A stretch of DNA of 64,000 nucleotides from Variovorax sp. Root473 (GCF_001426505.1 NZ_LMEV01000016.1:1-64000), one strand, 5' to 3'. Numbered from the stretch's first letter, positions 9,553 through 20,448 are shown. Numbers and translations: made by a program. Notes: generated from the letters alone by a model not told the origin.

Positions 9553-10797
9553 ATGAAGCACCACCGCGCCAAGCCCGCCGCGTCCCCTGTCGCTGACGAT
9601 GCGGGCACCCTCCGCGCCAGAGGGCCGGTGCTCGAAGTCTTCCTCGCTTTTCTCGCGCTGGGCCTGACATCTTTCGGTGGACCGGTGGCGCACCTGGGCT
9701 ACTTCCGCGCGGAGTTCGTCGAGCGCCGCAAGTGGCTCGACGACAAGAGTTATTCCGACCTCGTGGCGCTGTGCCAGTTCTTGCCTGGACCTGCGAGCAG
9801 CCAGGTCGGCATTGCCCTGGGGATCGGCCGCGCGGGTTGGGGCGGCGCACTGGCGGCGTGGCTCGGGTTCACGCTGCCGTCCGCCGTGGCGCTCATCCTC
9901 TTTGCGGCCGGTGTCACGCAGTGGGCGGGTCTCGCCCAATCGGGCGCGGTGCACGGGCTGAAGGTCGTCGCGGTGGCGGTCGTCGCGCAGGCGGTGTGGG
10001 GCATGGCGAAGTCGCTGTGCCCCGACCGGTTGCGCGCGGGCGTGGCCATCGCCTCGGCGCTGCTGGTGCTCGCGGTGCCCTCGGCTGTCGGACAGATCGC
10101 CGCCATCGTCGCCGGTGGCGTCGTCGGCCGGTGGGCGCTGCAGCTCGGCGCTCTTCCCGCCGCGCAGCACCGCGACCACGGCGTGCGCAAGTCGACCGGT
10201 GCTGCGCTGCTGGGCCTGTTCGCCGTGCTGCTCGTCGCGCTGCCGATGCTGGCTGCGGCAACACCGTGGCAGCCGCTGTCCGTCATCGCCTCCTTCTATC
10301 AATCGGGTGCGTTGGTGTTCGGCGGCGGCCACGTCGTGCTGCCGCTGTTGCAGGCCAGTGTGGTGCCCCCGGGCCTCGTCACGAACGACGTGTTCCTGGC
10401 CGGCTACGGCGCGGCCCAGGCCGTGCCGGGGCCGTTGTTCACGTTCGCCGCTTTCCTCGGCGCCGCCATGCCGGGGCCGTTCGGTGGCTGGGCCGGCGGC
10501 GTCGCGTTGCTGCTGGCCATCTTCCTGCCGGCCTTCCTGCTGGTGGCCGGCGCGCTGCCGTTCTGGGAAACGCTGCGCCAGCGCGACGGCGTCCAGCGCG
10601 CGATGGCGGGCGTGAATGCGGCGGTCGTCGGCGTGCTGCTCGCCGCGCTCTACGACCCGGTGTGGACGAGTGCCATCCACTCGAAGGCCGACTTCGGACT
10701 CGCGCTGGCGGCGTTCGGGCTGCTGGTCTACGCGCGGATGTCGCCGGTGTGGGTCGTCGGGCTCGCGGCCGTCGCTGGCTGGCTGCTGGCCCTCTAA
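9553..10797 (+). CDS. chrA: Chromate transporter ChrA (long-chain, two CHR domains)
   Basis: 414-aa polytopic membrane protein of the CHR family, a chromate efflux pump. The N-terminal CHR domain has FGGPVAHLGYFRAEFV and CQFLPGPASSQVGIALG. The C-terminal domain repeats the pattern as FGGGHVVLPLL and YGAAQAVPGPLFTFAAFLG. The pair is typical of full-length ChrA. The frame is open far upstream, antisense-like over lnt, but the ATG at 9553 with GGAG 6 nt before it is the credible start. It lies 32 nt after lnt and may be read through from it. No chrB or other chromate-resistance regulator is adjacent. Confidence 0.93.
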   Translation: MKHHRAKPAASPVADDAGTLRARGPVLEVFLAFLALGLTSFGGPVAHLGYFRAEFVERRKWLDDKSYSDLVALCQFLPGPASSQVGIALGIGRAGWGGALAAWLGFTLPSAVALILFAAGVTQWAGLAQSGAVHGLKVVAVAVVAQAVWGMAKSLCPDRLRAGVAIASALLVLAVPSAVGQIAAIVAGGVVGRWALQLGALPAAQHRDHGVRKSTGAALLGLFAVLLVALPMLAAATPWQPLSVIASFYQSGALVFGGGHVVLPLLQASVVPPGLVTNDVFLAGYGAAQAVPGPLFTFAAFLGAAMPGPFGGWAGGVALLLAIFLPAFLLVAGALPFWETLRQRDGVQRAMAGVNAAVVGVLLAALYDPVWTSAIHSKADFGLALAAFGLLVYARMSPVWVVGLAAVAGWLLAL

Positions 10798-11979
<1,182 letters not shown>

Positions 11980-12078
11980 CTCTCCCCAGGCTTCGCGCAC
12001 TTCGTGTCGCGCGCGCCTTCCCCCTTCCGGGGGCAACACCTGTGGCCCGGCAGAGCCGGTTCCACGGTGTTTCTGGAA
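11980..12078. repeat. Dispersed intergenic repeat, copy 1
   Basis: This stretch after the asparaginase gene closely matches 41439-41532 after the MCC beta gene. Shared blocks include CTTCGCGCACTTCGTGTCGC, GGGGGCAACACC and a GCCCGGCA-AGCCGGTTCC segment, then CGGTGTT and CTGGAA. It carries GC-rich inverted segments (CCCCC/GGGGG and CCGGC/GCCGG), so its RNA should fold. It looks like a short non-coding repeat of the REP kind. Number of genome copies unknown. Confidence 0.75.
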
Positions 12079-12079
12079 G

Positions 12080-12117
12080 ACCCGCCTGGGCTGCGCTCGG
12101 CGGGTTTTTTGTTTTTT
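12080..12117 (+). terminator. Intrinsic terminator after the asparaginase gene
   Basis: CCCGCC (12081-12086) pairs with GGCGGG (12099-12104) around a 12-nt loop and is followed by TTTTTTGTTTTTTA. This is a textbook rho-independent terminator for the plus-strand asparaginase. The TAA stop of the convergent PAP2 gene lies inside its T tract. Confidence 0.85.
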
Positions 12118-12949
12118 AGCGCAGCGCGCGTTCCTTGCGATGCCTTGCGTATTCGAGGCTGCTCACGCACACCAGCAGCCAGCCCAGGCCGGTCAGCAAG
12201 CCGGCCGCGACATCGCTCGCGAAGTGCACCTGCAGGAAGATCCGGCTGCAGGCGATGGTGACGATAGCCGCCGCCGTGGCCAGGGCGGCCGGCACATGCC
12301 AGCGCGCCGGCAGCAGCCGCAGCGCCAGGTACAGCAGCATCCCGTAGCTCACGATGGCGCCGGCGCTGTGGCCGCTCGGAAAGCTGAAGCTCGTCTCCAG
12401 CGCCAGCCTGTGGTCGTGCACCGGCCGGGCGCGCGCAAAGATGTGCTTGAGCGCGGGATTCAGCACCACGATGCCGCCGAGCGCGATCACCCAGCCCAGC
12501 GCCAGCCCGCGGTGTGCGTTGCGCCACAGCAGCAGCGCAACCACCACGCACACGGGCGCGAGCAGTTGCGCATCGCCCAGGTGCGTGAGCCAGCTGAAGC
12601 TCACGAGCGCGCCCCACGGCACATGGGCAGCGATGGCGTCGGCCAGCGCCTGGTCGGCGCGGCCCATGGTGCGGCCGTCGCCCAGGTGCGAGGCGATCCA
12701 CGCGACCAGCGCCGCGGCCGCAAGGATCAGCACGAAACCCAGGCCCAGGCCGAGCGCCAGGCGCGATTCATCGGGCTCGCCGGTGTCGGGCAACGAATGG
12801 CGCCGTTGCAGCATCCGGCAGGCGAGGCCGGCGCCGAGCATCGACACGGCCAGCACGAGCGCGAACCAGGCCAGGGCGTGCTCGCCCAGCTGTTGTGCAA
12901 GAAGAACCAAAGGGGAGGAAGAAGGAAGGAGGGTGTCCGCAGGAGGCAT
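12116..12949 (-). CDS. PAP2-family phosphatase (membrane)
   Basis: 277-aa inner-membrane phosphatase of the PAP2/undecaprenyl-pyrophosphate phosphatase superfamily. The three catalytic motifs are complete: KHIFARARP (KxxxxxxRP), FPSGHSAGA (PSGH) and SRIFLQVHFASDV (SRxxxxxHxxxD). Several hydrophobic helices surround them. Likely substrates are phosphatidic acid or a polyprenyl pyrophosphate. The ATG at 12949 lies 11 nt after the metallophosphoesterase stop, so the gene is third in the lipid kinase-phosphoesterase-PAP2 operon. The upstream in-frame ATG at 13126 is rejected because it would overlap that gene by 166 bp. Confidence 0.9.
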   Translation of the reverse strand: MPPADTLLPSSSPLVLLAQQLGEHALAWFALVLAVSMLGAGLACRMLQRRHSLPDTGEPDESRLALGLGLGFVLILAAAALVAWIASHLGDGRTMGRADQALADAIAAHVPWGALVSFSWLTHLGDAQLLAPVCVVVALLLWRNAHRGLALGWVIALGGIVVLNPALKHIFARARPVHDHRLALETSFSFPSGHSAGAIVSYGMLLYLALRLLPARWHVPAALATAAAIVTIACSRIFLQVHFASDVAAGLLTGLGWLLVCVSSLEYARHRKERALR

Positions 12950-12960
12950 GCGGCGCAACC

Positions 12961-13788
12961 CTAAGGGCCTGCCGTGCGGCTGGCAAGCGGAAGCCGCAAT
13001 AAGTCGACGGGCATGAAGGCCTTGTCGGCTGCGGAATGGTCCCAGCGTTCGACCACGCAGACGCGCTGCGCGCCGTCGACGGACGCTTCCGTGCGCAGCA
13101 CGTTCACCGAATTGGGCGCGTCCCAACGCACGCGCGTCGACACGGCGGTGCCGGCCTGTACCGCCCAGGCCGTGGGCGGGCAGCCCGGAAAGCGCTCGTC
13201 CAGTGGGCGCACGAAAGGCAGGTGGATGTGGCCGCCGACGATCAGGTCGGCGCCCGCCGCCGTCCAGCGCGCCACCGCCGCCTCGCGCCCGTGCAGGCGG
13301 TTCTGCCGGTCTTCGGGCCGCGTTACCAGCACCGGCTGGTGCGTCACGACCACGCGCACCTGCCGGGGCGAAGCCTGTGCCAGCCGCGCCGCGACGCGTT
13401 CGACCTGCGCCGGCGACACCTCGCCATCTTCGTGCCGGTACCAGCGCGTGGTGTTGACCGTGACCACCAGCCAGTCGTCGCAGGCGAACACCGGCTCCAG
13501 GTCCGGCCCGAAGGCTGCCGTGTAGCGGCCATAGGGGGAGAAGGCGCGCGCCGCCAGCTGGAACAGCGGGATGTCGTGGTTGCCCGGAATCGCGACCACC
13601 GGCGCCGCGAGCCGGTCGGCGAAGGCGCGCGCCGCCGCGAACTGGCGGCGCGTGGCGCGCTGCGTGATGTCGCCCGACAGCAGCACCGCCTGCGGTGCCA
13701 GCGCATGTGCCAGGCGTTCGAGCGCCTGCAACACGTCGGGCTGCTCGGTGCCGAAGTGCGGGTCGGACACTTGCAGCAGGCAGCTCAT
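12961..13788 (-). CDS. Metallophosphoesterase (CpdA-like calcineurin fold)
   Basis: 275-aa cytoplasmic phosphohydrolase with a full set of dimetal ligands: SDPHFG (DxH, residues 9-11), LSGDITQ (GD), IPGNHDIPLF (GNHD), VTHQPV (H) and GGHIHLPF (GHxH). The fold is shared by cAMP phosphodiesterase CpdA, UDP-diacylglucosamine hydrolase and others; the overall order resembles CpdA. The start overlaps the lipid kinase stop by 4 nt (ATGA), so the two are translationally coupled. The lipid context suggests a phospholipid-linked substrate, but this is inference. Confidence 0.88.
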   Translation of the reverse strand: MSCLLQVSDPHFGTEQPDVLQALERLAHALAPQAVLLSGDITQRATRRQFAAARAFADRLAAPVVAIPGNHDIPLFQLAARAFSPYGRYTAAFGPDLEPVFACDDWLVVTVNTTRWYRHEDGEVSPAQVERVAARLAQASPRQVRVVVTHQPVLVTRPEDRQNRLHGREAAVARWTAAGADLIVGGHIHLPFVRPLDERFPGCPPTAWAVQAGTAVSTRVRWDAPNSVNVLRTEASVDGAQRVCVVERWDHSAADKAFMPVDLLRLPLASRTAGP

Positions 13789-14753
13789 GGCCGCGCCGCC
13801 TCCAGCTCGGGCGCGCTGTCGGGCCGCACCAGCCACAGCGGGTCGGGCGCCACGCGGAACAGCAGCGGCATGTCGACCCAGTCGATCTCGCCGTCGGTCG
13901 CGATCTTCACGCGGCGCGGCGTGCGCAGCCGGCCGGTCTTCACGGTCATCGACTCGAACGGAAAGCTCAGCACCTCGTCGGCATCGCCCAGCCGCCCGAG
14001 CGCGCCGCGCACCAGCAGCCCCGGCATCGCCAGCAGGCCGACCGGCTTGAGCGCCACGGCGGTCAGCCGGCCCTGCTCGGGCGCCTCGGCGTGGTCGACG
14101 CCCGCCTGCATCAGCTGCAGCGGGTTGTTGCCCACGAAGAGCGTGGGCGTGCGGATGTCGCGCTCGTGGCCGTGCGAGGCGATGCGCAGCTGCCAGTGGC
14201 GATGGCGCCCGCGCAACACCGTCAGCAGCCCCGAGTAGAAGGCGATCCAGCGGTGGCGGCCGAAGCGCGCCTTATGGCTTTCGCGTTCTTCCAGCAGGTC
14301 GGCGTACAGGCCCATGCTGGCGTTGACCAGGAACACGCGGTCGTTCACCAGCCCCACCTGCACGGGCCGGGGTTGCTGCGTGAGCAGCACCTGCAGTGCC
14401 TGCGTCGTGTCGCGCGGAATGCCATGGGTGCGGCTGAAATAGTTGAAGGTGCCCTGCGGTAGCACGCCGAAAGGGCAGCCGCTGCCGAGTGTGGCCTGGG
14501 CCACGGCGTTGATGGTGCCGTCGCCGCCCGCGGCCACCACCACGCCGCCCACGGCCCGGGCGCGTTCGACCGCTTCGCGGGCCAGCGCCTGCACGCGGCC
14601 GGGGCCGTCCACGAGGAACACGCGGTGCCGACGGCCGTCCGCCTCGAAGGCTTCGTCGATGACCTGCCGGGCCTGGGCGGCGTCTTCGCTACCGGAGCCG
14701 GCATTGAGCACGATGAAAAAAGGAGCGTCGGGGCCGATGTGGGGCGGTGCCAT
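13785..14753 (-). CDS. Diacylglycerol kinase-family lipid kinase
   Basis: 322-aa soluble lipid kinase of the DAGK/YegS family. The catalytic domain shows VLNAGSGS near residue 16, the ATP-binding AAGGDGTINAVAQ near 78, and LPQGTFNYFSRTHGIPRD near 100. A C-terminal beta-sandwich follows, with TDGEIDWVDMPL near the end. Such enzymes phosphorylate diacylglycerol or other lipids. The ATG at 14753 lacks an obvious ribosome site, but upstream codons are not protein-like. First gene of a three-gene minus-strand operon with the metallophosphoesterase and PAP2 phosphatase, and divergent from glyQ. Confidence 0.9.
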   Translation of the reverse strand: MAPPHIGPDAPFFIVLNAGSGSEDAAQARQVIDEAFEADGRRHRVFLVDGPGRVQALAREAVERARAVGGVVVAAGGDGTINAVAQATLGSGCPFGVLPQGTFNYFSRTHGIPRDTTQALQVLLTQQPRPVQVGLVNDRVFLVNASMGLYADLLEERESHKARFGRHRWIAFYSGLLTVLRGRHRHWQLRIASHGHERDIRTPTLFVGNNPLQLMQAGVDHAEAPEQGRLTAVALKPVGLLAMPGLLVRGALGRLGDADEVLSFPFESMTVKTGRLRTPRRVKIATDGEIDWVDMPLLFRVAPDPLWLVRPDSAPELEAARP

Positions 14754-14978
14754 GCAGTGAGAGAGGGGGAAAGCGCAGGAAAGTGCCGAAAGCGGCGGGA
14801 AACGCAAAAGAGCGCGGGGCTCGGCTTTGTCCCACGGCCGCACGGGCCGCCGGGGTAGTCGGCATCCCGAGCGGCTGTGGGAGAGTTGCCCTCCCGCGAC
14901 CGTAAAATCGTCGCCTTTCGCGGCCTGTGCCGCGCCACCGTCCCGTCCAATGTCCGGCCCCCGACGCCGGCCAGCTTC

Positions 14979-15887
<909 letters not shown>

Positions 15888-15890
15888 GCG

Positions 15891-18035
15891 ATGACGACCC
15901 CCATGAACAAGAACTCCCTCCTGGTCGAACTGTTTGTCGAAGAGCTGCCGCCCAAGGCGCTGAAGAAGCTCGGCGAGGCCTTTGCCGGCGTGCTGCGCGA
16001 CCAGCTCGTGGCGCAAGGCCTGGCCGAGGCCGGCTCGGTGCTCACGCCCTACGCGTCGCCGCGCCGCCTGGCCGCGCACCTCACCCACGTGGCCGAGCGC
16101 GCCGCCGATAAGGCCGTGTCGCAAAAGCTCATGCCCGTGGCCGTGGGGCTCGATGCCTCTGGTCAGCCCACGCCCGCGCTGCTCAAGCGCCTGGCCGCGC
16201 TCGGCGCCGACGCCTCGGCCGTGCCGGGCCTCAAGCGCGCCATGGACGGCAAGGCCGAAGCCCTGTTCTACGAAAGCACCGCCAAGGGCGCGACGCTGGC
16301 CGAAGGCCTGCAGAAGGCACTGGCCGAAGCCATCGCCAAGCTGCCGATCCCGAAGGTGATGAGCTACCAGCTCGAGACCGGCTGCGAGTTGCCCGGCTGG
16401 AGCAGCGTGAGCTTCGTGCGTCCCGCGCACGGGCTCGTGGCGCTGCATGCCGATGCCGTGGTGCCCATCGAGGCGCTGGGCCTGAAGGCCGGCCGCGAGA
16501 CGCACGGCCACCGCTTCGAGGCGGCCGTCGATCCCGTGGTGCTGCGCGACGCCAACAGCTACGCGCTGCAGCTGCAGGACGATGGCGCCGTCATCGCCAG
16601 CTTCGAGGCGCGCCGCGCCGAAATCGCACGCCAGCTCGCGGCGGCCGCGGTCAAGGTCGGCGGCGGCTCGGTGCCGATCCACGACGACGCGCTGCTCGAT
16701 GAAGTCACGGCGCTGGTCGAACGTCCCAACGTGCTGGTCTGCAGCTTCGAGCCGGAGTTCCTCGAAGTGCCGCAGGAGTGCCTCATCCTCACGATGAAGG
16801 CCAACCAGAAGTACTTTCCGCTGCTCGACGCGTCGAGCAAACTGACCAACAAGTTCCTCGTCGTCAGCAACATCAGCCCCGACGACGCGAGCGCGGTCAT
16901 CGAAGGCAACGAGCGCGTCGTGCGCCCGCGCCTGGCCGACGCCAAGTTCTTCTTCGACCAGGACCGCAAGAAGTCGCTGGCCTCGCGCGTCGAGTCGCTG
17001 GGCAAGGTGGTCTATCACAACAAGCTCGGCACGCAGGGCGAACGCGTGCAGCGCGTGATGCACATCGCGCGCGGCATCGCCGAGAAACTCGGCGATGCGA
17101 CGCTGGCCGCGCAGGCGACCCAGGCTGCCCAACTGGCCAAAGCCGACCTCGTGACCGACATGGTCGGCGAGTTCCCCGAGCTGCAGGGCACGATGGGCCG
17201 CTACTACGCGCTGCACGACGGGCTCGATGCCGCCGTGGCCGACGCCATCGAAGACCACTACAAACCGCGCTTCGCCGGCGACGAGCTGCCGCGCAACAGC
17301 GTCGGCCTCGTGGTCGCACTGGCCGACAAGCTCGAAACGCTGGTCGGCATGTTCGGCATCGGCAACCTGCCCACCGGCGACCGCGACCCGTTCGCGCTGC
17401 GCCGCCATGCACTGGGCGTGATCCGCATGCTGATCGAGAAAGACCTCGCGCTGGGACTCGACGCCCTGCTGCAGGACGCCGCCGCGCAGTTCAGCGCCAT
17501 CGACGGTTTCGACAGCAGCAAGGCCACGGTCGAGCTGCGCGATTTCATCCTCGATCGCCTCGCCGGCAGCCTGCGCGAGCAGGGCGCCAGCGCGCAGGAA
17601 GTCGACGCCGTGCTGGCGCCGTTGCCGCAGCGCCTGGGCGAAGTGCCCAAGCTGCTGGCCGCCGTGCGCGCCTTCGCCGCATTGCCCGCCGCCGCCGCAC
17701 TGGCTGCTGCCAACAAGCGCATCGGCAACATCCTGAAGAAGGCGCCCGAGGCCGATGCCCACGTCAGCGCGCTGCTGCTGAAGGAGCCCGCCGAGAAGGC
17801 GCTGCACGCCGCCATGGCGCAGGTCGTGCCCGCCGCCAACGCCCAGTTCGATGCCGGCGACTACACCGGCTCACTGCAGACGCTGGCCGCGCTGCGCGAG
17901 CCGGTCGATGCGTTCTTCACGGACGTGATGGTGAACGCCGAACAGGCCGACCTGCGGCTGAACCGCCTGGGCCTGCTGATGTCGCTGCATGCCGCGATGA
18001 ACCGCGTGGCGCAGCTCGAGCGGTTGGCTGCCTGA
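15891..18035 (+). CDS. glyS: Glycine-tRNA ligase beta subunit
   Basis: 714-aa beta subunit, which binds tRNA and is required for charging. N-terminal LLVELFVEELPPKALKKLGE, central HGLVALHADAVVPIEALGLK and NKFLVVSNISPDD, the HD-like ALADKLETLVGMFGIG and GDRDPFALRR, and a C-terminal anticodon-binding (DALR-like) region ending NRLGLLMSLHAAMNRVAQLERL are all recognisable. The ATG at 15891 is 3 nt after glyQ; the ATG at 15903 (MNKNSLL) is an alternative start. Reads on into gmhB. Confidence 0.97.
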   Translation: MTTPMNKNSLLVELFVEELPPKALKKLGEAFAGVLRDQLVAQGLAEAGSVLTPYASPRRLAAHLTHVAERAADKAVSQKLMPVAVGLDASGQPTPALLKRLAALGADASAVPGLKRAMDGKAEALFYESTAKGATLAEGLQKALAEAIAKLPIPKVMSYQLETGCELPGWSSVSFVRPAHGLVALHADAVVPIEALGLKAGRETHGHRFEAAVDPVVLRDANSYALQLQDDGAVIASFEARRAEIARQLAAAAVKVGGGSVPIHDDALLDEVTALVERPNVLVCSFEPEFLEVPQECLILTMKANQKYFPLLDASSKLTNKFLVVSNISPDDASAVIEGNERVVRPRLADAKFFFDQDRKKSLASRVESLGKVVYHNKLGTQGERVQRVMHIARGIAEKLGDATLAAQATQAAQLAKADLVTDMVGEFPELQGTMGRYYALHDGLDAAVADAIEDHYKPRFAGDELPRNSVGLVVALADKLETLVGMFGIGNLPTGDRDPFALRRHALGVIRMLIEKDLALGLDALLQDAAAQFSAIDGFDSSKATVELRDFILDRLAGSLREQGASAQEVDAVLAPLPQRLGEVPKLLAAVRAFAALPAAAALAAANKRIGNILKKAPEADAHVSALLLKEPAEKALHAAMAQVVPAANAQFDAGDYTGSLQTLAALREPVDAFFTDVMVNAEQADLRLNRLGLLMSLHAAMNRVAQLERLAA

Positions 18036-18072
18036 CCCCATGCCCCATCCCTCCACCAGGAGCGGTTCTTCC

Positions 18073-18651
18073 ATGAAACTCGTCATCCTCGACCGCAACG
18101 GCACGATCAATGTGCACCGCGAAGATTTCGTCAAGAGCGACATCGAGTGGACGCCGCTGCCGGGGGCGCTCGAGGCCGTGGCGCGGCTCAACCATGCGGG
18201 CTGGCATGTGGTGATCGCGTCGAACCAGTCGGGCCTGGGCCGCGGGCTGTTCGACATGGCCTCGCTCAATGCCATGCACGCCAAGATGCACAAGATGCTC
18301 GCGGCCGTGGGCGGCAAGGTGGATGCGGTGTTCTATTGCCCGCACAGCCCCGACGAAGGCTGCGACTGCCGCAAGCCCAAGGACGGACTGTTCCTCCAGA
18401 TCGGCGACCGCTTCGGCATCGACCTGAAGGGCGTGCCGACCGCAGGCGACAGCCTGCGCGACCTGCAGGCCGGCGCGTCCGCCGGCTGCGAACCGCACCT
18501 GCTGCTCACCGGCATGGGCGCGGCCTGCCGCGGGATCGACCCGCTGCCTCCCGAATATCCGGCGGACACGAGGGTGCATGACGACCTCGCCGCCTTTGTC
18601 GACTTTCTGCTCGCGCGCGAAGCGCGGGCTGCACTGCAGGTGGCTGTCTGA
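18073..18651 (+). CDS. gmhB: D-glycero-beta-D-manno-heptose 1,7-bisphosphate 7-phosphatase (GmhB-like, acid/base Asp replaced)
   Basis: 192-aa HAD phosphatase of the heptose branch of lipopolysaccharide core synthesis. The zinc loop of GmhB is present (CPHSPDEGCDCRKP, Cys89, His91, Cys97, Cys99), with the SNQSG motif near 50 and AGDSLRDLQAG near 128. Motif I reads LDRNGTIN: Asp7 is the nucleophile, but the residue two along, normally Asp and the general acid/base, is Asn9 (codon AAC). A classic HAD phosphatase would be badly impaired by this. Start at 18073 with AGGAG about 11 nt upstream; 18040 is possible. It overlaps plsC by 1 nt. Adjacent glyS and plsC are common neighbours in this order. 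Confidence 0.88.
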   Translation: MKLVILDRNGTINVHREDFVKSDIEWTPLPGALEAVARLNHAGWHVVIASNQSGLGRGLFDMASLNAMHAKMHKMLAAVGGKVDAVFYCPHSPDEGCDCRKPKDGLFLQIGDRFGIDLKGVPTAGDSLRDLQAGASAGCEPHLLLTGMGAACRGIDPLPPEYPADTRVHDDLAAFVDFLLAREARAALQVAV

Positions 18652-19430
18652 TGGCGTTGATCCGTTCCGTTCTCCACGCCCTGTGGATGCTTGTCACCGT
18701 GGTGCCCTGGGGCATCATCATGTGCGTCAGCTCGCTCTGGAAGCGCGGCATTCCGCTGTACTGGATGGCCGCGCGCTGGCTCGGCTGGGCGGTCGACGGT
18801 GCGCGCGTCATCATGGGCATCCGCACGCGCGTGACCGGCATGGAGAACCTGCCCACCGACAAGCTCGCGGGCGCCGTGCTGCTGGTCAAGCACCAGTCCA
18901 CGTTCGAAACCTTCCTCATGCCCACGCTGATGCCGCATCCGCTGGCCTACGTGTTCAAGAAGGAACTGATCTACGTGCCCTTCTTCGGCTGGGCGATGGC
19001 GCGGCTGGACATGATCCACATCGACCGCAGCCAGCGCGCGCAGGCCTTCAACAAGGTCGTGAGCCAGGGCCGCAAGCTGCTCGCGCAGGGCATCTGGATC
19101 ATCATGTTCCCCGAAGGCACGCGCATTCCGCGCGGCCAGAAGGGCACCTACAAGAGCGGTGGCACGCGCCTGGCCTGCGAAACCGGCGTGCCTGTGATTC
19201 CGATCGCCGTCACCTCGGCCAAGGTCTGGCCGCGCAAGGCGTTCATCAAGCGACCCGGCGTGGTCGACGTGTCGATCGGCCCGGCGATTTCGAGCGTGGG
19301 CCGCAAGCCCGATGAGCTGATGCGTGAAGTCGAAGCCTGGATCGAGGCCGAGATGCGCCGCCTCGACCCCGAGGCCTACAGCGACAGCCCGGCGCAGCCG
19401 CAGCAGACGTTGCCGCGCGAAGCGGGCTGA
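18651..19430 (+). CDS. plsC: 1-acyl-sn-glycerol-3-phosphate acyltransferase
   Basis: 259-aa inner-membrane acyltransferase that makes phosphatidic acid from lysophosphatidic acid. An N-terminal hydrophobic segment (about residues 8-28) anchors it. Motif I is VKHQSTFETF, an HX4E variant of the usual HX4D, as I recall common in betaproteobacteria. Motif III is FPEGTRIPRGQKG and motif IV is GVPVIPIAV. Length is normal. Its ATG shares a nucleotide with the gmhB stop, so it is translated from the glyQ-glyS-gmhB-plsC message. Confidence 0.94.
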   Translation: MALIRSVLHALWMLVTVVPWGIIMCVSSLWKRGIPLYWMAARWLGWAVDGARVIMGIRTRVTGMENLPTDKLAGAVLLVKHQSTFETFLMPTLMPHPLAYVFKKELIYVPFFGWAMARLDMIHIDRSQRAQAFNKVVSQGRKLLAQGIWIIMFPEGTRIPRGQKGTYKSGGTRLACETGVPVIPIAVTSAKVWPRKAFIKRPGVVDVSIGPAISSVGRKPDELMREVEAWIEAEMRRLDPEAYSDSPAQPQQTLPREAG

Positions 19431-19456
19431 CGCACCAGCCTCAGACCGGGCCCGAC

Positions 19457-20431
19457 ATGCGGGGAATGCTGCAGTTCACGATGGACCTCTTCGAGGGGCT
19501 GGGGAGCGAGTTCGCGCCGCCGGCGCCAGCTGTTGCGGCTCCGCCGCGGCGCCCGAGGAAGAAGGCGCCCGTGCCGCCTGCGCCCACGCCGGCGGTGGCT
19601 GTCACGCCTTCACCTGTCGGACCTGTGGATCCGCGACCTGCCGTGCCGCTGGCCGACACGCTGACGCTGGCGAATTTCACGCATCCGCAGGCCACGCGCG
19701 AAGCGGTGCTGGGGTCGGCGCGTGTGGCCTACGAGTTCAAGCGCGGGCAGCGCAAGACGATCGGCTTTCTTGTCGGTGCCGAAGGCCTGTCGGTGCGTGC
19801 GCCGCGGTGGGTCACGCTGCGCGACGTCGATGCGGCGGTGCGCGAGAAGGCCGACTGGATCCTGCGCAAGCTGGCCGAGACGCAGCAACGCAATGCACGC
19901 GTCGAGGCCACGCGGATTGCCTGGAAAGACGGGGCGGAGTTTCCTTTTCTGGGGGAGCCGGTGGTGATCCGGCTCGATCCGAAGCACGGTTTCGCGAGCG
20001 TTGGCGGCACGCTCGACCCCGCTGTCGAAGGCGGTGGCCCGCGGACGCTGCGGCTGGCGGTGGCGCAGAACGCGGCGCCTTCGCAGATTCGGGATGCGGC
20101 GCAGGCCTGGCTGATGCGGCAGGCGCGCAAGCTGTTCATCGAGCGACTGGATCACTTTGCGCCGCTGCTTGGGGTGTCATGGCAGAAGCTGTCGCTCTCC
20201 AACGCTGCCACGCGGTGGGGGAGTGCGAGCGCGGATGGGTCGATTCGACTGAACTGGCGGTTGATTCACTTTCGCCTGCCGGTGATCGACTATGTGGTGG
20301 CGCATGAGTTGGCGCATCTGCGGGTGATGGACCATTCGCATCGGTTCTGGGAGACCGTTGAAAGCGTTGTGCCTGACTATGGGGTGCTGAGGCAGCAGTT
20401 GAAGGATGAGGCTGTGCCTCGGTGGGGCTGA
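19457..20431 (+). CDS. YgjP-like (DUF45) zinc metallopeptidase
   Basis: 324-aa protein with the M48-like/DUF45 metallopeptidase domain in its C-terminal 230 residues. The zinc motif is VVAHELAHLRVMDHSHRFW (HExxH plus a downstream His), preceded by the family segment TRWGSASADGSIRLNWRLIHF. The N-terminal 70 residues are a low-complexity Pro/Ala stretch with Lys/Arg, probably disordered. Start is uncertain: ATGs at 19457, 19469 and 19484 are in frame and none has a good ribosome site. It follows plsC by 26 nt. Codon use in its 3' part is looser (more G and T in third positions) than in its neighbours. Confidence 0.85.
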   Translation: MRGMLQFTMDLFEGLGSEFAPPAPAVAAPPRRPRKKAPVPPAPTPAVAVTPSPVGPVDPRPAVPLADTLTLANFTHPQATREAVLGSARVAYEFKRGQRKTIGFLVGAEGLSVRAPRWVTLRDVDAAVREKADWILRKLAETQQRNARVEATRIAWKDGAEFPFLGEPVVIRLDPKHGFASVGGTLDPAVEGGGPRTLRLAVAQNAAPSQIRDAAQAWLMRQARKLFIERLDHFAPLLGVSWQKLSLSNAATRWGSASADGSIRLNWRLIHFRLPVIDYVVAHELAHLRVMDHSHRFWETVESVVPDYGVLRQQLKDEAVPRWG

Positions 20432-20432
20432 G

Positions 20433-20448
20433 TTTGTTTGTTTGTTTG
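20433..20448. repeat. (TTTG)4 tetranucleotide repeat
   Basis: Four exact TTTG units begin one nucleotide after the stop of the YgjP-like gene. A GGCCGG/CCGGCC inverted repeat follows about 10 nt later, between the convergent YgjP-like and SDR genes, and may end transcription from either side. The repeat is outside coding sequence. Confidence 0.6.

Noticed and set aside
18651..19430. PlsC motif I with Glu in place of Asp as a defect
   Set aside because: HX4E forms are, as I recall, common in betaproteobacterial acyltransferases and the remaining motifs are intact, so it is not taken as a loss of function.
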